Part shown: positions 1 to 8,213 of the stretch, piece by piece
Layout of the letters: each line of letters starts with the position of its first letter
Numbering within the stretch: the stretch's first letter is position 1
NCBI RefSeq assembly: GCF_000383915.1
Contig: NZ_KB912942.1
Coordinates: 3,485,778 to 3,549,777, forward strand
Origin: Amycolatopsis benzoatilytica AK 16/65
GTDB taxonomy: Bacteria > Actinomycetota > Actinomycetes > Mycobacteriales > Pseudonocardiaceae
DNA length: 64,000 bases
Direction of reading: 5' to 3'
Position numbers and translations under genes: made by a program
Notes under the pieces: model-generated
The model's database searches: none
The model's input: the letters and a program-made list of their open reading frames with translations, nothing else
What the model was told of the DNA's origin: nothing

Positions 1-759
1 GCGGTACTGGTGCTGGCCGCGTTCACCGTGGTAGCCGGGACGCTGGTGGTGCAGGGCATGACGCTGCCGCCGTTGATCCGGCGGCTGCGGCTGCCCCGTC
101 CGGATCCGGCGGAAGACGCGCTGCAGGAAGCCGCGGTGCTGCACGACATGACCCGCGTCGCGCTCGTCAAGCTGGAGGAGCTGCGCCGCCCGGAGGATCC
201 GCCGGAGGTGATCGAGCGGCTGCGCGACCGGCTGCAAGACCGGTCCGACGCCGCGTGGGAGCAGCTCGGCCGGCAGAGCACACTCGCCGAAACGCCGAGC
301 GACGCCTACCGTCGGCTCCGGGTTCAGCTGCTCGACGCCGAGCGCGAGCAGTTCCTGAAAGCGCGCGACGCGGGAACCGCGGACGACCTGGTCTTGCGCC
401 GCGTGCTGGCCCGGCTCGACATCGAAGAATCCATGCTCGACCGCGACGAGGAGGAACCGCCGATGGAAGGCCGTGAGCTCAGCACCCCCGCCGCCACCGC
501 CGGATCGTGCAAGCACCTCAGCCACGAATGGCCGGAGCGCGCACCCAGCTCCCCGGATTCCTGCGCCGAGTGCATCAAGGCCGGGACCACCTGGGTGCAC
601 CTGCGGATGTGCCTCAAGTGCGGGAATGTGGCCTGCTGCGACTCTTCGCCCGCCAAGCACGCGTCGCAGCATTTTCACGACACGCTGCACCCGGTGATGC
701 GCAGCTTCGAACCGGGCGAGACCTGGCGGTGGTGCTTCGTGGACAAGCAACTCGGCTGA
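1..759 (+). CDS. Na+/H+ antiporter C-terminus with UBP-type zinc finger (5' partial)
   Basis: The frame is open from the first base, so the gene starts before the window. The visible part begins with the end of a membrane helix (AVLVLAAFTVVAGTLVVQG), then a charged, helical cytoplasmic region of about 130 residues. It ends in a Cys/His-rich module (CKHL...CAECI...MCLKCGNVACCD...KHASQHFHDT...HPV) typical of UBP-type zinc fingers. The combination of a CPA1/NhaP-type cation-proton antiporter and a C-terminal ZnF-UBP is known in actinobacteria. The transporter part is an inference because only its last helix is present. The histidine phosphatase gene follows after 22 bp. Confidence 0.7.
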   Translation, partial: AVLVLAAFTVVAGTLVVQGMTLPPLIRRLRLPRPDPAEDALQEAAVLHDMTRVALVKLEELRRPEDPPEVIERLRDRLQDRSDAAWEQLGRQSTLAETPSDAYRRLRVQLLDAEREQFLKARDAGTADDLVLRRVLARLDIEESMLDRDEEEPPMEGRELSTPAATAGSCKHLSHEWPERAPSSPDSCAECIKAGTTWVHLRMCLKCGNVACCDSSPAKHASQHFHDTLHPVMRSFEPGETWRWCFVDKQLG

Positions 760-769
760 GCAAGCAGGT

Positions 770-775
770 TAGGGT
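770..775 (+). promoter_or_regulatory. -10 box for leaderless histidine phosphatase mRNA
   Basis: TAGGGT ends 6 nt before the ATG at 782 and there is no Shine-Dalgarno sequence. This spacing puts the transcription start at or next to the A of ATG. The same arrangement recurs at many starts in this window. Confidence 0.45.
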
Positions 776-781
776 CGGGTC

Positions 782-1468
782 ATGAGCACCCCCGAGCAGG
801 AAATCGAGTACCGCCAGCACCGCTTCCGCCCGCCGGCCGGCGCCACCGAGATTTTCCTGGTGCGCCACGGCGAATCGATGCCGCAACGGGTCAGCGAGCC
901 GTTCGACCTCGTCAACGGCCAGGCCGACCCCGACCTCGCCCCGGAAGGCCGCGAGCACGCCGCGCGCGTCGGCGAGCGGCTGATGTCGGAACGGATCGAC
1001 GCGCTCTACGTGACCACGCTGCGCCGCACCGTGCAGACCGCCGCGCCGCTCGCGGAGAAGCTCGGCCTCACTCCGGCGGTCGAGCCTGGCCTGCGCGAGA
1101 TCCACCTCGGCGAATGGGAGAACGGGCTATTCCGCAAGAACAGCGCCGACGGGCACCCGCTGATCGAGCGGCTGTGGACCGAGCAGCGGTGGAGCGTGCT
1201 GCCCGGGGCGGAGGACGACGAAGCGTTCGGCGAGCGGATCCGCGCCGCGCTGACCCGGATCGCCGAAGCGCACCCGGACCAGCGGGTGGCGGTGTTCACC
1301 CACGGCGGCGTGATCGGCGAGGTGTTCGCGCAGGCCAGCGCCACGCCCGAGCGGTTCGCGTTCCTCGGCGCGGACAACGGATCGGTGTCGCACCTGGTGA
1401 TCCACGGCGGCAGGTGGATCATCCGCCGGTTCAACGACACGTCTCACCTGGCCATGCCGCTCGGCTGA
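782..1468 (+). CDS. histidine phosphatase family protein
   Basis: 228 residues. The phosphoglycerate-mutase-like signature EIFLVRHGES near residues 22-31 supplies the catalytic His and Arg. A second Arg lies in TTLRRTVQTA, a Glu in LREIHLGEWE, and the second catalytic His in VAVFTHGGVIGEV. The fold and residues support a phosphatase or mutase acting on a small phosphorylated substrate, which cannot be named from sequence. The start is fixed by the leaderless -10 box 6 nt upstream. The 3' end overlaps the convergent FetB-like gene by 25 bp. Confidence 0.85.
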   Translation: MSTPEQEIEYRQHRFRPPAGATEIFLVRHGESMPQRVSEPFDLVNGQADPDLAPEGREHAARVGERLMSERIDALYVTTLRRTVQTAAPLAEKLGLTPAVEPGLREIHLGEWENGLFRKNSADGHPLIERLWTEQRWSVLPGAEDDEAFGERIRAALTRIAEAHPDQRVAVFTHGGVIGEVFAQASATPERFAFLGADNGSVSHLVIHGGRWIIRRFNDTSHLAMPLG

Positions 1469-2217
1469 GGCCGCGGCTCGGCGCGGCGGATCGCCCCCGC
1501 CGCGACGAGCTGCACCGTCACCAGCACCGCGACCGATTCGGCGGCCAGCAGGCTGATCAGCACCAGTACCTGGGTAGTGCCCGCCTGCACCGGGCCCGCG
1601 CCGCCGAGCAGCACGCCGACATAAGCGCCCGGCAGCGTCACCAGGCCGACGGTGCGGGTCTGATCGAGCGCCGGGATCAGCGCGTGGCCGGCGGACGGAC
1701 GGCAGATCTCCAGCGCGGCTTGCCGGGGCAGGAAGCCGAGGGCCAACGCGGCCTCGTACTCGCCGTGCCGCAGCTTGAGCTCGTCCAGCGCGCGACGGGC
1801 GGCTTGCGAAGTGGCGGTCATCGAACCGCCGATCACGATGCCGGCGACCGGGACGACGGCGATCGGCTTCGGCGGGACAACCCCGGCGCCGAGCACCAAA
1901 GCGAGCACCGGGACCACGCCAGCCGCCAGCGCGAGCGCGACCCAGGCCAGCTGGCGGCGAGCGCCGATCCGACCGGCCGAGGTGACCGCTGCGATGGAGA
2001 ACATGGCGAGGACGAACAGCCCGGTCAGCCAGTCCGACCGCAGGATGACCGTGATGATCAACGAGACCAGGGCGAGCTGAGCCACCGCCCGCACCGCCGC
2101 GACGAGCACTGCCCGGCCCTGGCCCAGCTGGCCGAACCGGACCACCGCCGAGCCCGCGAGCGCCAGCACCGCGAGCACCGCGATGAGGGCGGGGCCGAAC
2201 CCGATCGCACCGTTCAC
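1444..2217 (-). CDS. FetB/YbbM-like ABC transporter permease (UPF0014)
   Basis: Integral membrane protein of 257 residues with about seven hydrophobic segments. It carries family hallmarks such as GGSMTATSQAARRALDEL and the LPGAYVGVLLGGA region. Members pair with a FetA ATPase and are linked to iron export and oxidative stress in Escherichia coli. No ATPase gene is adjacent here, so a partner would have to be encoded elsewhere. I chose the GTG at 2217 because AGGA lies 8 nt upstream and the protein starts directly before the first helix. The longer frame upstream runs through repeats and has no coding character. Confidence 0.8.
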   Translation of the reverse strand: MNGAIGFGPALIAVLAVLALAGSAVVRFGQLGQGRAVLVAAVRAVAQLALVSLIITVILRSDWLTGLFVLAMFSIAAVTSAGRIGARRQLAWVALALAAGVVPVLALVLGAGVVPPKPIAVVPVAGIVIGGSMTATSQAARRALDELKLRHGEYEAALALGFLPRQAALEICRPSAGHALIPALDQTRTVGLVTLPGAYVGVLLGGAGPVQAGTTQVLVLISLLAAESVAVLVTVQLVAAGAIRRAEPRPQPSGMAR

Positions 2218-2332
2218 GACGGTGATCCTGCCGCAGATCCGGCTCTCGCGAGCGCAGCAGCCGCCCTGGCGCGCCCCGGCGCGCTCGCCCCGGGCCAGGG
2301 TTCTTCGCTGCATAACCCTGCTCGGGGACTGT

Positions 2333-2480
2333 CCGTGAAGGGCCCCTTGAGGGACTTGGATTCCGTGAAGGGCCCCCTGAGGGACTCGGATTCCGCGAAG
2401 CACCCCCGATGGACTCGGGTTCCGTGAAGCGCCCTGACGGATTTGGGCACAGGCTTCAGCTCCGTCAAGGACCCCATCCC
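2333..2480. repeat. tandem arms of the GTGAAGGGCCCC interspersed repeat
   Basis: Four degenerate copies of the left arm follow one another: GTGAAGGGCCCCTTGAGGGA, GTGAAGGGCCCCCTGAGGGA, then two more diverged copies starting with GCGAAGCACCCC and GTGAAGCGCCCTGACGGA. They are separated by spacers such as CTTGGATTCC. The array fills the gap between the starts of the FetB-like gene and the end of the MmpS gene (2218-2553), where I see no gene. The same family recurs near 7002, 34832, 38612 and 43287. Confidence 0.8.
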
Positions 2481-2553
2481 AGATCGAGGTTCCGTGCGAG
2501 CCCTCCCGGGCTTCGCCGGGAAAGCGGACCGGCGGTTCCGCGAAGGAGCAGCC

Positions 2554-3024
2554 TCAGGCGGTGCAGCTGAGCTGGCGGCCGTCCCCGGCCACGGCTTTCT
2601 CCGCGACGACGCGCCCGTCGACCCGGATCCGGCATGCCAGCGACCCGGTGCTCTGCGCGACCAGGCTGGTGAACACCGCCTGTCCGGCGGGCACGGACCG
2701 CTGCACGGTCGCAGACCAGGGCAGGTGCACTTCGACCTGCTGCTCGAGGTCTCCGCCCTCGGCGACGTAAGTGAGGTTGTGCGCGACATCGTCGCCGGTC
2801 AGCTCGTAGACGACGGTCCGGGTGATCTCGTGGACGACCGCCGGTTCGACGGGTGCCGCGGCGGGCGGAGCGGCGCGGCCGGGCGCGGTCTTGGGCATGA
2901 CGTACCAAGCGACCGTGACCGCCACGGCGATGACGCCGACCACGACCACGACGCTGCCGAGCGGCCGCAGCCGGCCCGGTTCCCCCCGGGCCGTCGTGGA
3001 CCGGGTCGCGCCAGGAACACCCAT
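2554..3024 (-). CDS. MmpS-family membrane protein
   Basis: 156 residues. A short Arg-rich cytoplasmic N-terminus is followed by one helix (SVVVVVGVIAVAVTVAWYV, about residues 24-42), a Pro/Ala linker and a beta-rich extracytoplasmic domain. The motif TRTVVYELTGDDVAHNLTYV and the paired Cys near the C-terminus match the MmpS family, accessory proteins of MmpL exporters. No mmpL is adjacent. The start at 3024 is the Met just before the helix; the region further upstream is AT-richer and has no conserved content. Confidence 0.75.
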   Translation of the reverse strand: MGVPGATRSTTARGEPGRLRPLGSVVVVVGVIAVAVTVAWYVMPKTAPGRAAPPAAAPVEPAVVHEITRTVVYELTGDDVAHNLTYVAEGGDLEQQVEVHLPWSATVQRSVPAGQAVFTSLVAQSTGSLACRIRVDGRVVAEKAVAGDGRQLSCTA

Positions 3025-3222
3025 GGAGAGGTCTTCTCTTCTCGAGCGCACTTCCCGCGAGTGCGACGTCTGGTTCTTCGCCAGGCGATCACACGGTGTT
3101 AGCCAGTTCGGAAAAAACAACCGGTTTTCACCCTGTCGGGGGTAATGCGAGGTCGCACGGCAGTACGGCCAGCACAGACGATGCCGATCACGCCGGCGTT
3201 CCCGCCGCAACACCGAAGGCGA

Positions 3223-3621
3223 TCAGTCGACCAGGCCCGCTTCGGACAGCATCCGCAGCACCCGCTGCCCGGCCGGCGGGCACGCTCCGGCGTCCTCGGC
3301 GCGCAGCCAGGCGGCCTCGGCGATCTCGGCCGCCGGCTCCGGTTCGCCGGTGTGGTCGGCGGTGTAACAGGTCATCCGCACCCGGCGGCCGTCGGCGAAT
3401 CCGTCCGCCTGCTCGTCGAGCAACGCGAAGAACCGGAAGCTCAGCGGGTCCAGCGCCACGCCGAGCTCCTCCCGGATCTCCCGGCACAGTCCCGCGACGT
3501 CGCCCTCGCCGGGTTCGCGTTTGCCTCCGGGGAGGTAGAACTTGGTCTTGCCGGTGGTCCGGACGGACAGCAGCCGACGGTCGCGGACGTGGACCCAGGC
3601 CAGTGCGTCGATCGGGGTCAT
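3223..3621 (-). CDS. Nudix hydrolase
   Basis: 132 residues. The Nudix box is visible as GGKREPGEGDVAGLCREI followed by REELGV (GX5EX7REUXEEXGU), about residues 33-55. Such enzymes cleave nucleoside diphosphates linked to another moiety; the substrate is not predictable. The start at 3621 follows a CAGAAT -10-like box by 7 nt, which suggests a leaderless mRNA; an in-frame ATG at 3630 is the alternative. The gene diverges from the AraC-type gene across about 40 bp. Confidence 0.85.
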   Translation of the reverse strand: MTPIDALAWVHVRDRRLLSVRTTGKTKFYLPGGKREPGEGDVAGLCREIREELGVALDPLSFRFFALLDEQADGFADGRRVRMTCYTADHTGEPEPAAEIAEAAWLRAEDAGACPPAGQRVLRMLSEAGLVD

Positions 3622-3660
3622 GGGACGCATTCTGTCGTACCCGGGGGGCATGATTCCGGG

Positions 3661-4491
3661 GTGTACCGCGAAAGCCCGCCGCCCGCCGCGCTGCCCGCTG
3701 CCGTGCGCCGTCTCGTGCGTTGCGGCTGGGAGTCGGTGGAGGCCGGCCCGAAACGCATCGTCCCGGACGGCTGCGTGGACCTCGTCGCCGGCGGCGGCGA
3801 GGTGTTCGTCGCCGGACCGGACACGACCGCCTGGACGTCGGTGTTCCCGCCCGGCGCCCCGGTGCGCGGGCTGCGGTTCCGCCCGGGTGCGGCGGCCGCG
3901 GCGCTCGGAGTGGGCGCGGACGAGTTGCGCGACAGCCGCGTCCCGTTGGGACGGCTGTGGAACCGCCGCGGGGAGGCGTTGGCGGACCGGATCCTGAGCG
4001 GGGCCGATCCGGGCGCGGAGCTGGCTGCGGTCTTGGCTGAGGAGGTCGTGTCCGCGCAGCGGTTGCCGGACGCGGAGGATCCGGTGGTGGCGCGGATGCT
4101 GGCGCAGCTTTCCGCGACGGGTCGTCCGGGCCGGGAACAGCTCGCGCCGGCCGGACGGAGCGAGAGGCAGGTGCGCCGCCGGTTCACCTTGGCCGTCGGC
4201 TACGGGCCGGCCGTCTACCGCCGCGTGCTGCGATTTCAACGAGCCGTCGCGCTCGCACCTGCCGCACCGAGTCTGGCCGAACTGGCCGTCGCAGCCGGAT
4301 ACGCCGACCAGCCGCACCTCTCCCGCGAATGCCGCGCGCTCACCGGGCTTACGCCGGGCGCTTATTTCGCGCTGCGGTCGGGCGTCTCCCGCCGCCCAGT
4401 CCGGCCGACGCGCCGCGCCCCTTGGCCGAGGCTTGTCACTCTGCCGCCAACTCCTGTTGCCGCGCAAGAAAATGCGCGGTATCCGCGGTAG
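3661..4491 (+). CDS. AraC-family transcriptional regulator
   Basis: 276 residues. The N-terminal half (VPDGCVDLVAGGGEVFVAGP, then RPGAAAAALG) matches the DUF6597-type sensor found in AraC proteins. The C-terminal half is an AraC double helix-turn-helix (SERQVRRRFTLAVGYGPAVY; SLAELAVAAGYADQPHLSRE). It starts with GTG, with CATGAT ending 6 nt upstream as a possible -10. The divergent Nudix gene is a plausible target. The 3' end overlaps the convergent FGGY kinase gene by 56 bp. Confidence 0.8.
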   Translation: MYRESPPPAALPAAVRRLVRCGWESVEAGPKRIVPDGCVDLVAGGGEVFVAGPDTTAWTSVFPPGAPVRGLRFRPGAAAAALGVGADELRDSRVPLGRLWNRRGEALADRILSGADPGAELAAVLAEEVVSAQRLPDAEDPVVARMLAQLSATGRPGREQLAPAGRSERQVRRRFTLAVGYGPAVYRRVLRFQRAVALAPAAPSLAELAVAAGYADQPHLSRECRALTGLTPGAYFALRSGVSRRPVRPTRRAPWPRLVTLPPTPVAAQENARYPR

Positions 4492-5914
4492 CCGGGTACA
4501 ACGCCCGGTAATGTGCGTAGAACTCGTCGTACCTATCCGCCCGCGCCGGGTCCGGCGGCACCGTCTCCGCGACCGGGTTCCACGTCTCGATGTCCGGCTC
4601 CAGCCCGACCGCAACCGCCGCCAGGAACGCGTCGCCGAAGCACGCGCCGATCGTCTCCGTCGGCAGCACCTGCGGCATCCGGGTCACATCGCTCACAATG
4701 CCGGTCCACACGCGGCCCTGCGTGCCCCCGCCGACCGCGACCAGCCGCCGCACCGAAGGGCCCATCGAGGAAAGGTTGTGCCGCACCCCGTAAGCCGTTC
4801 CTTCCAGCGCCGCGCGGTACAGCTCCGCCCGGCCGTGCGCAGTCGTCAGCCCGGCGATCAACCCGCGCGCCGCCGGATCCGGCACCGGCGTCCGTTCGCC
4901 GGCGAAGTACGGCAGCATCAGCAGACCGCGGCTCCCGGCTGGCACCTTCGCGGCAGCGGCGGCGAGTTCGGCGAAATCGCCGTCGAAGAGGCCGCGCAGC
5001 CAGTCGGTGATCGCACCGGACGTCGCCATCCCGGCGGCCAGCGAGTAGCTGCCCGGGAACACCCCGCGCGTCGCCCACAGCCCGGGCGACCGCCGCGCCT
5101 CGGCGACCGCCTGGACCAGGAACATCGTGGTGCCGTACATGATCATCGTGTCGCCGGGTTCGCGCACGCCCGCGCTGGTCGCCTCGGCCCACGCGTCGAC
5201 CGTCCCGCAGGTGACCGGAAGCCCGGCGGGCAGGCCGGTCTCCGCAGCCGCCGCCGCGGTGACCGTGCCGGCCACGTCGGTCGGCCAGGCCAGCCGCGGC
5301 AGGTCGATCCCCGGCGCGACGAGTGCCGCCCAGTCCCCGGCCCAGTCGCCGGTGCGCAGGTCGTACATCGGGTCGCACTGGCTGGCCGAATGGTGGTCGA
5401 GCACGTACTCGCCGGTCAGCCTCTGGACCAGATACGAGCTCGCCATCAGGAACTGCCGGGTTCGCGCGGCGACCTCCGGCTCGTGCCGGTACAGCCACCG
5501 CCACTTCGGGCCGACCGCCTGGCTGGACAGCGCGCTGCCGCATCGCTCCACAATGGACTCTTCGCCGAGTTCCGCGGTCAGCTCGGCGATCTCCGCGCTC
5601 GCCCGGGTGTCGATGCCGTACAGGATCGCCGGGCGCAGCGGCCGGCCGTCGGCGCCGGCGGGCAGCAGCACCGGCCCGATGCCGCTCACCGCCAGTCCGG
5701 CCGGAACCGCGCCGCCGGACAGCAGTTCGCGCACCAGCTCAGCGAACCCGGCCCACCAGACGGTCTCGGCGTCGTGCTCGAACCAGCCGGGGCGGGGACG
5801 GGAGGTGCTGTGCGGGCGGCTCGCGCGCGCCAGTACAGTGCCGTCCGCACCCACGAGGACGCCTTTGGAGCTGGACGTGCCGATATCGATGCCGAGCAAC
5901 GGGCCCGGTCGCAT
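4436..5914 (-). CDS. FGGY-family carbohydrate kinase (xylulokinase-like)
   Basis: 492 residues, the usual length. The N-terminal ATP-binding motif is LLGIDIGTSSSKGVLVG, and the C-terminal nucleotide-binding motif is RRLVAVGGGTQGRVWTGIVSD with PTETIGACFGDAFLAAVAVG. FGGY kinases phosphorylate pentoses or polyols such as xylulose, ribulose or glycerol; the sequence does not fix the substrate. The start ATG at 5914 has a GGGGGTG site upstream. A LacI-type operator lies 24 bp in front, and the divergent lacI-like gene makes it the likely local repressor. Confidence 0.85.
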   Translation of the reverse strand: MRPGPLLGIDIGTSSSKGVLVGADGTVLARASRPHSTSRPRPGWFEHDAETVWWAGFAELVRELLSGGAVPAGLAVSGIGPVLLPAGADGRPLRPAILYGIDTRASAEIAELTAELGEESIVERCGSALSSQAVGPKWRWLYRHEPEVAARTRQFLMASSYLVQRLTGEYVLDHHSASQCDPMYDLRTGDWAGDWAALVAPGIDLPRLAWPTDVAGTVTAAAAAETGLPAGLPVTCGTVDAWAEATSAGVREPGDTMIMYGTTMFLVQAVAEARRSPGLWATRGVFPGSYSLAAGMATSGAITDWLRGLFDGDFAELAAAAAKVPAGSRGLLMLPYFAGERTPVPDPAARGLIAGLTTAHGRAELYRAALEGTAYGVRHNLSSMGPSVRRLVAVGGGTQGRVWTGIVSDVTRMPQVLPTETIGACFGDAFLAAVAVGLEPDIETWNPVAETVPPDPARADRYDEFYAHYRALYPATADTAHFLARQQELAAE

Positions 5915-5937
5915 CGCAGCACCCCCGGTACTCGGAC

Positions 5938-5951
5938 GGTAAACGATTACC
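5938..5951. promoter_or_regulatory. LacI-type operator between FGGY kinase and lacI-like gene
   Basis: GGTAAACGATTACC is a near-perfect palindrome with a central CG, the pattern bound by many LacI/GalR repressors. It lies in the 92-bp divergent gap, 24 bp upstream of the kinase ATG and 55 bp upstream of the regulator ATG, so one protein could control both genes. Confidence 0.7.
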
Positions 5952-6006
5952 TGGGACGGTATTCTGAGGTCACCGGGGTGTCAATGAAGCAAGCCGAGGA
6001 GCCGCG

Positions 6007-6984
6007 ATGGCCACGATCAGCGATGTCGCCGCCCGCGCGGGCGTCTCGACCGCGACCGTGTCGCGGACCCTGAACGGGAAGTCCACAGTGGACCCCGAGC
6101 TGGCCGCACGGGTGCTCGCCGCCGCCGAGGAGCTCGGCTACCAGCCGAACGGGCTGGCGCGGAACCTGCGCCGGCAGGAGACCGCGGTCCTCGCGCTGAT
6201 CATCTCCGACGTCGAGAACCCGTTCTTCACCTCGATCGCGCGCGGCGTCGAGGACCTCGCCCAGATCTCCGGATACTCGGTCGTGCTGTGCAACTCGGAC
6301 GAGAACGAGGACAAAGAGCGGCAGTACCTGGACGTCGCGCTCCAGGAACGCGTCGCCGGGGTGCTGCTTTCCCCCACCGGCCCGGCCACGAACGTGACGC
6401 GGCTGCAGCGTCTGGGCATCCCGGTCGTCGCGGTCGACCGGCCGTTGCCCGGCACCGGCGGGGACCAGGTCCTGGTCGACACCCGCCGGGCCGCCCGCGA
6501 GGCCGCCCGGCACCTGGTCGCGGCCGGCTACCGGCGGATCGCCTGCCTGACCGGCCCGGACGGCGTCCGCACCGCTGACGACCGGCTGGCCGGTTACCTC
6601 GACGCGATCGGCCGGAAGAACGCGCTCTACCGCCGCACCGAGTACCGCGCGGAAGGCGCCCGCCGCGCCGCCGGCGACCTGCTGGACCTGCCCGCTCCGC
6701 CGGACGCGCTGCTCGTCGCCAACAGCACGATGACGATCGGAGTGCTGGAAGCGCTCGCGAGCCGCGGCCTCCGTGCCGGCCGCGATGTCGGGATCGTGTC
6801 CTTCGACGACGCCCCGTGGACCACCTTGGTCGACCCGCCGCTGACGGTCGTCGCCCAGCCGGCGTACGAGATCGGCCGGGTGGCGGCGCAGCTGCTGCTG
6901 GCCCGGATCGCGGACAGCACCCGCGCGCCGGTAACGACGACGCTGGAGGCGCAGCTGATCGAACGGCAAAGCTCCCACCGCTGA
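6007..6984 (+). CDS. LacI-family transcriptional regulator
   Basis: 325 residues. The N-terminal HTH and hinge helix read ATISDVAARAGVSTATVSRT, with LNGK and the ELGYQPNGLARNLRR hinge region. They are followed by a periplasmic-binding-protein-like effector domain (IISDVENPFFTSIARGVED; GIVSFDDAPW). AGGAG sits 8 nt before the ATG. It probably represses the divergent FGGY kinase gene through the palindrome at 5938 and is released by a sugar or sugar phosphate; this is inference from family and position. Confidence 0.9.
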   Translation: MATISDVAARAGVSTATVSRTLNGKSTVDPELAARVLAAAEELGYQPNGLARNLRRQETAVLALIISDVENPFFTSIARGVEDLAQISGYSVVLCNSDENEDKERQYLDVALQERVAGVLLSPTGPATNVTRLQRLGIPVVAVDRPLPGTGGDQVLVDTRRAAREAARHLVAAGYRRIACLTGPDGVRTADDRLAGYLDAIGRKNALYRRTEYRAEGARRAAGDLLDLPAPPDALLVANSTMTIGVLEALASRGLRAGRDVGIVSFDDAPWTTLVDPPLTVVAQPAYEIGRVAAQLLLARIADSTRAPVTTTLEAQLIERQSSHR

Positions 6985-7001
6985 CCCGACCCGCAGGGCC
7001 G

Positions 7002-7050
7002 CGAAGGGCCGCTTGGGGGAATCTGATTCCGGCAAGGGGCCCTTCACGGA
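7002..7050. repeat. interspersed palindromic repeat, diverged copy
   Basis: GCGAAGGGCCGCTTGGGGGA, a short spacer with TGATTCC, then CAAGGGGCCCTTCACGGA. The right arm is intact and the left arm has changes. It lies just after the lacI-like gene stop, as other copies lie after stops. Confidence 0.75.
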
Positions 7051-7243
7051 CGGGCTCGCCAGAACTTCGTCCAGCCGCGGACCCGGCCTTGCCGCGCCGC
7101 CGCGTCCGTGCGGGCCGCGGAATCCGGGGTGGGAACGACGTGCCTGGCGGACCGACGAAGCCCGTCGATCCGCCAGGAACGCCCCACCCCCTGTCCCCCC
7201 AGCTTCCGCCGCGGAACGGCGGAGCGCGGGCCGCACAAGGGCG

Positions 7244-7257
7244 GGAAAACGATTACC
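7244..7257. promoter_or_regulatory. second LacI-type operator half-copy
   Basis: GGAAAACGATTACC differs at one position from the operator at 5938. It lies 260 bp after the lacI-like stop and about 200 bp before the RES antitoxin gene, in a 471-bp gap (6985-7455) that also holds the repeat at 7002. No sugar gene is next to it. It may mark a lost promoter or be a remote auxiliary site. Confidence 0.4.
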
Positions 7258-7443
7258 AATTCGCAACGTAAAACCGGCGGCGCCGAGTGTCAAGAACACG
7301 AAAGCCTGGACAAGCCACCCGGTGCGGGGCAGACTGTCCGGAAATCGCCTACGCATCGTGTTGACTGCTGTGCGATAAGTGTCGATCTCTGGTGAATTCA
7401 CCCACAAATCGGCGAGAAACCGCACGAACCCGCACATCCGCGC

Positions 7444-7449
7444 TAGTCT
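7444..7449 (+). promoter_or_regulatory. -10 box for leaderless antitoxin mRNA
   Basis: TAGTCT ends 6 nt before the ATG at 7456; there is no ribosome binding site. The position implies transcription starting at the start codon. Confidence 0.4.
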
Positions 7450-7455
7450 GGGCGC

Positions 7456-8037
7456 ATGTCGATCGCGCTGGAGAACGTCCTCGCCAGAGCCGGGCTCAAG
7501 GCCGATGCGAACGAGTTCCTCACCCTGGTGGAGGACGCGGCCCGTCGGTTGTCCCCGCCCAACCCCGACCCGTCGCACTACTTCTCCCCAGACCAGCAAG
7601 CGGCGCTCTCCGACGTGGGCCTCGATCTGCGCCCGCGCGACGAGTCGGAGCCCGACTTCCGCGCGCGCACGGTCGCCGCGCACGCGGTGCTCGCCGATTC
7701 CGCGCTGTCGGTCGGCCAGGCCGCGGAGATGCTGAACGTCGACGACAGCCGGATCCGGCACCGGCTCAAGGAAGGCCGGCTCACCGGCTGGAAGGACCAG
7801 GGCTGGCGGCTGCCCGCGTGGCAGTTCAACGGCTCCGGCGTGCTGCCCGGTCTCGAGGTCGTGCTGCGCGCGGTGCCCGACGACCAGCCCGCGCTGGTGG
7901 TCGCCGCGTTCATGAACACCCCGCAGGCCGACCTGGTGATCAACGATCGCCCGGCCACGCCGCGGCAGTGGCTGCTCGCCGGCGGCGACCCGGAGCCGGT
8001 CGCCCGGCTGGTCGCCACGCTCGGCGAGCCGTTCTGA
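7456..8037 (+). CDS. HTH protein, likely antitoxin of the downstream RES toxin
   Basis: 193 residues. A central excisionase/MerR-like helix-turn-helix (LSVGQAAEMLNVDDSRIRHR, about residues 87-110) is followed by a C-terminal segment (TPRQWLLAGGDPEPVARLVA) resembling the toxin-binding end of Xre-MbcA-ParS antitoxins. The next gene encodes a RES-domain protein. RES toxins deplete NAD+ by phosphorolysis and are neutralised by such partners; that role is inferred here from context. The gap of 176 bp to the toxin gene is wider than usual. Confidence 0.7.
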   Translation: MSIALENVLARAGLKADANEFLTLVEDAARRLSPPNPDPSHYFSPDQQAALSDVGLDLRPRDESEPDFRARTVAAHAVLADSALSVGQAAEMLNVDDSRIRHRLKEGRLTGWKDQGWRLPAWQFNGSGVLPGLEVVLRAVPDDQPALVVAAFMNTPQADLVINDRPATPRQWLLAGGDPEPVARLVATLGEPF

Positions 8038-8041
8038 CCAG

Positions 8042-8093
8042 ACGGCGCCGAACCGCGACACTGAACGCCGGCGCCGAACCCTGGCACTGAATC
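8042..8093. repeat. short tandem repeat between antitoxin and RES toxin
   Basis: Two adjacent copies of GGCGCCGAACC-N4-CACTGAA (about 25 bp each), followed by a decayed third element ending CATCGAACC. The rest of the gap (8094-8213) shows no gene. Confidence 0.5.
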
Positions 8094-8213
8094 TCAGCTC
8101 TGACCTTCGGCATCGAACCTCGGCGCGGCGCACCGCCGAGCCCACCGGCCGGGCAGGCCCGCCGCCCTGCCCCGCCGGAGCTGCCCCGACACAGGACGGA
8201 CGACCTCCCCCGC

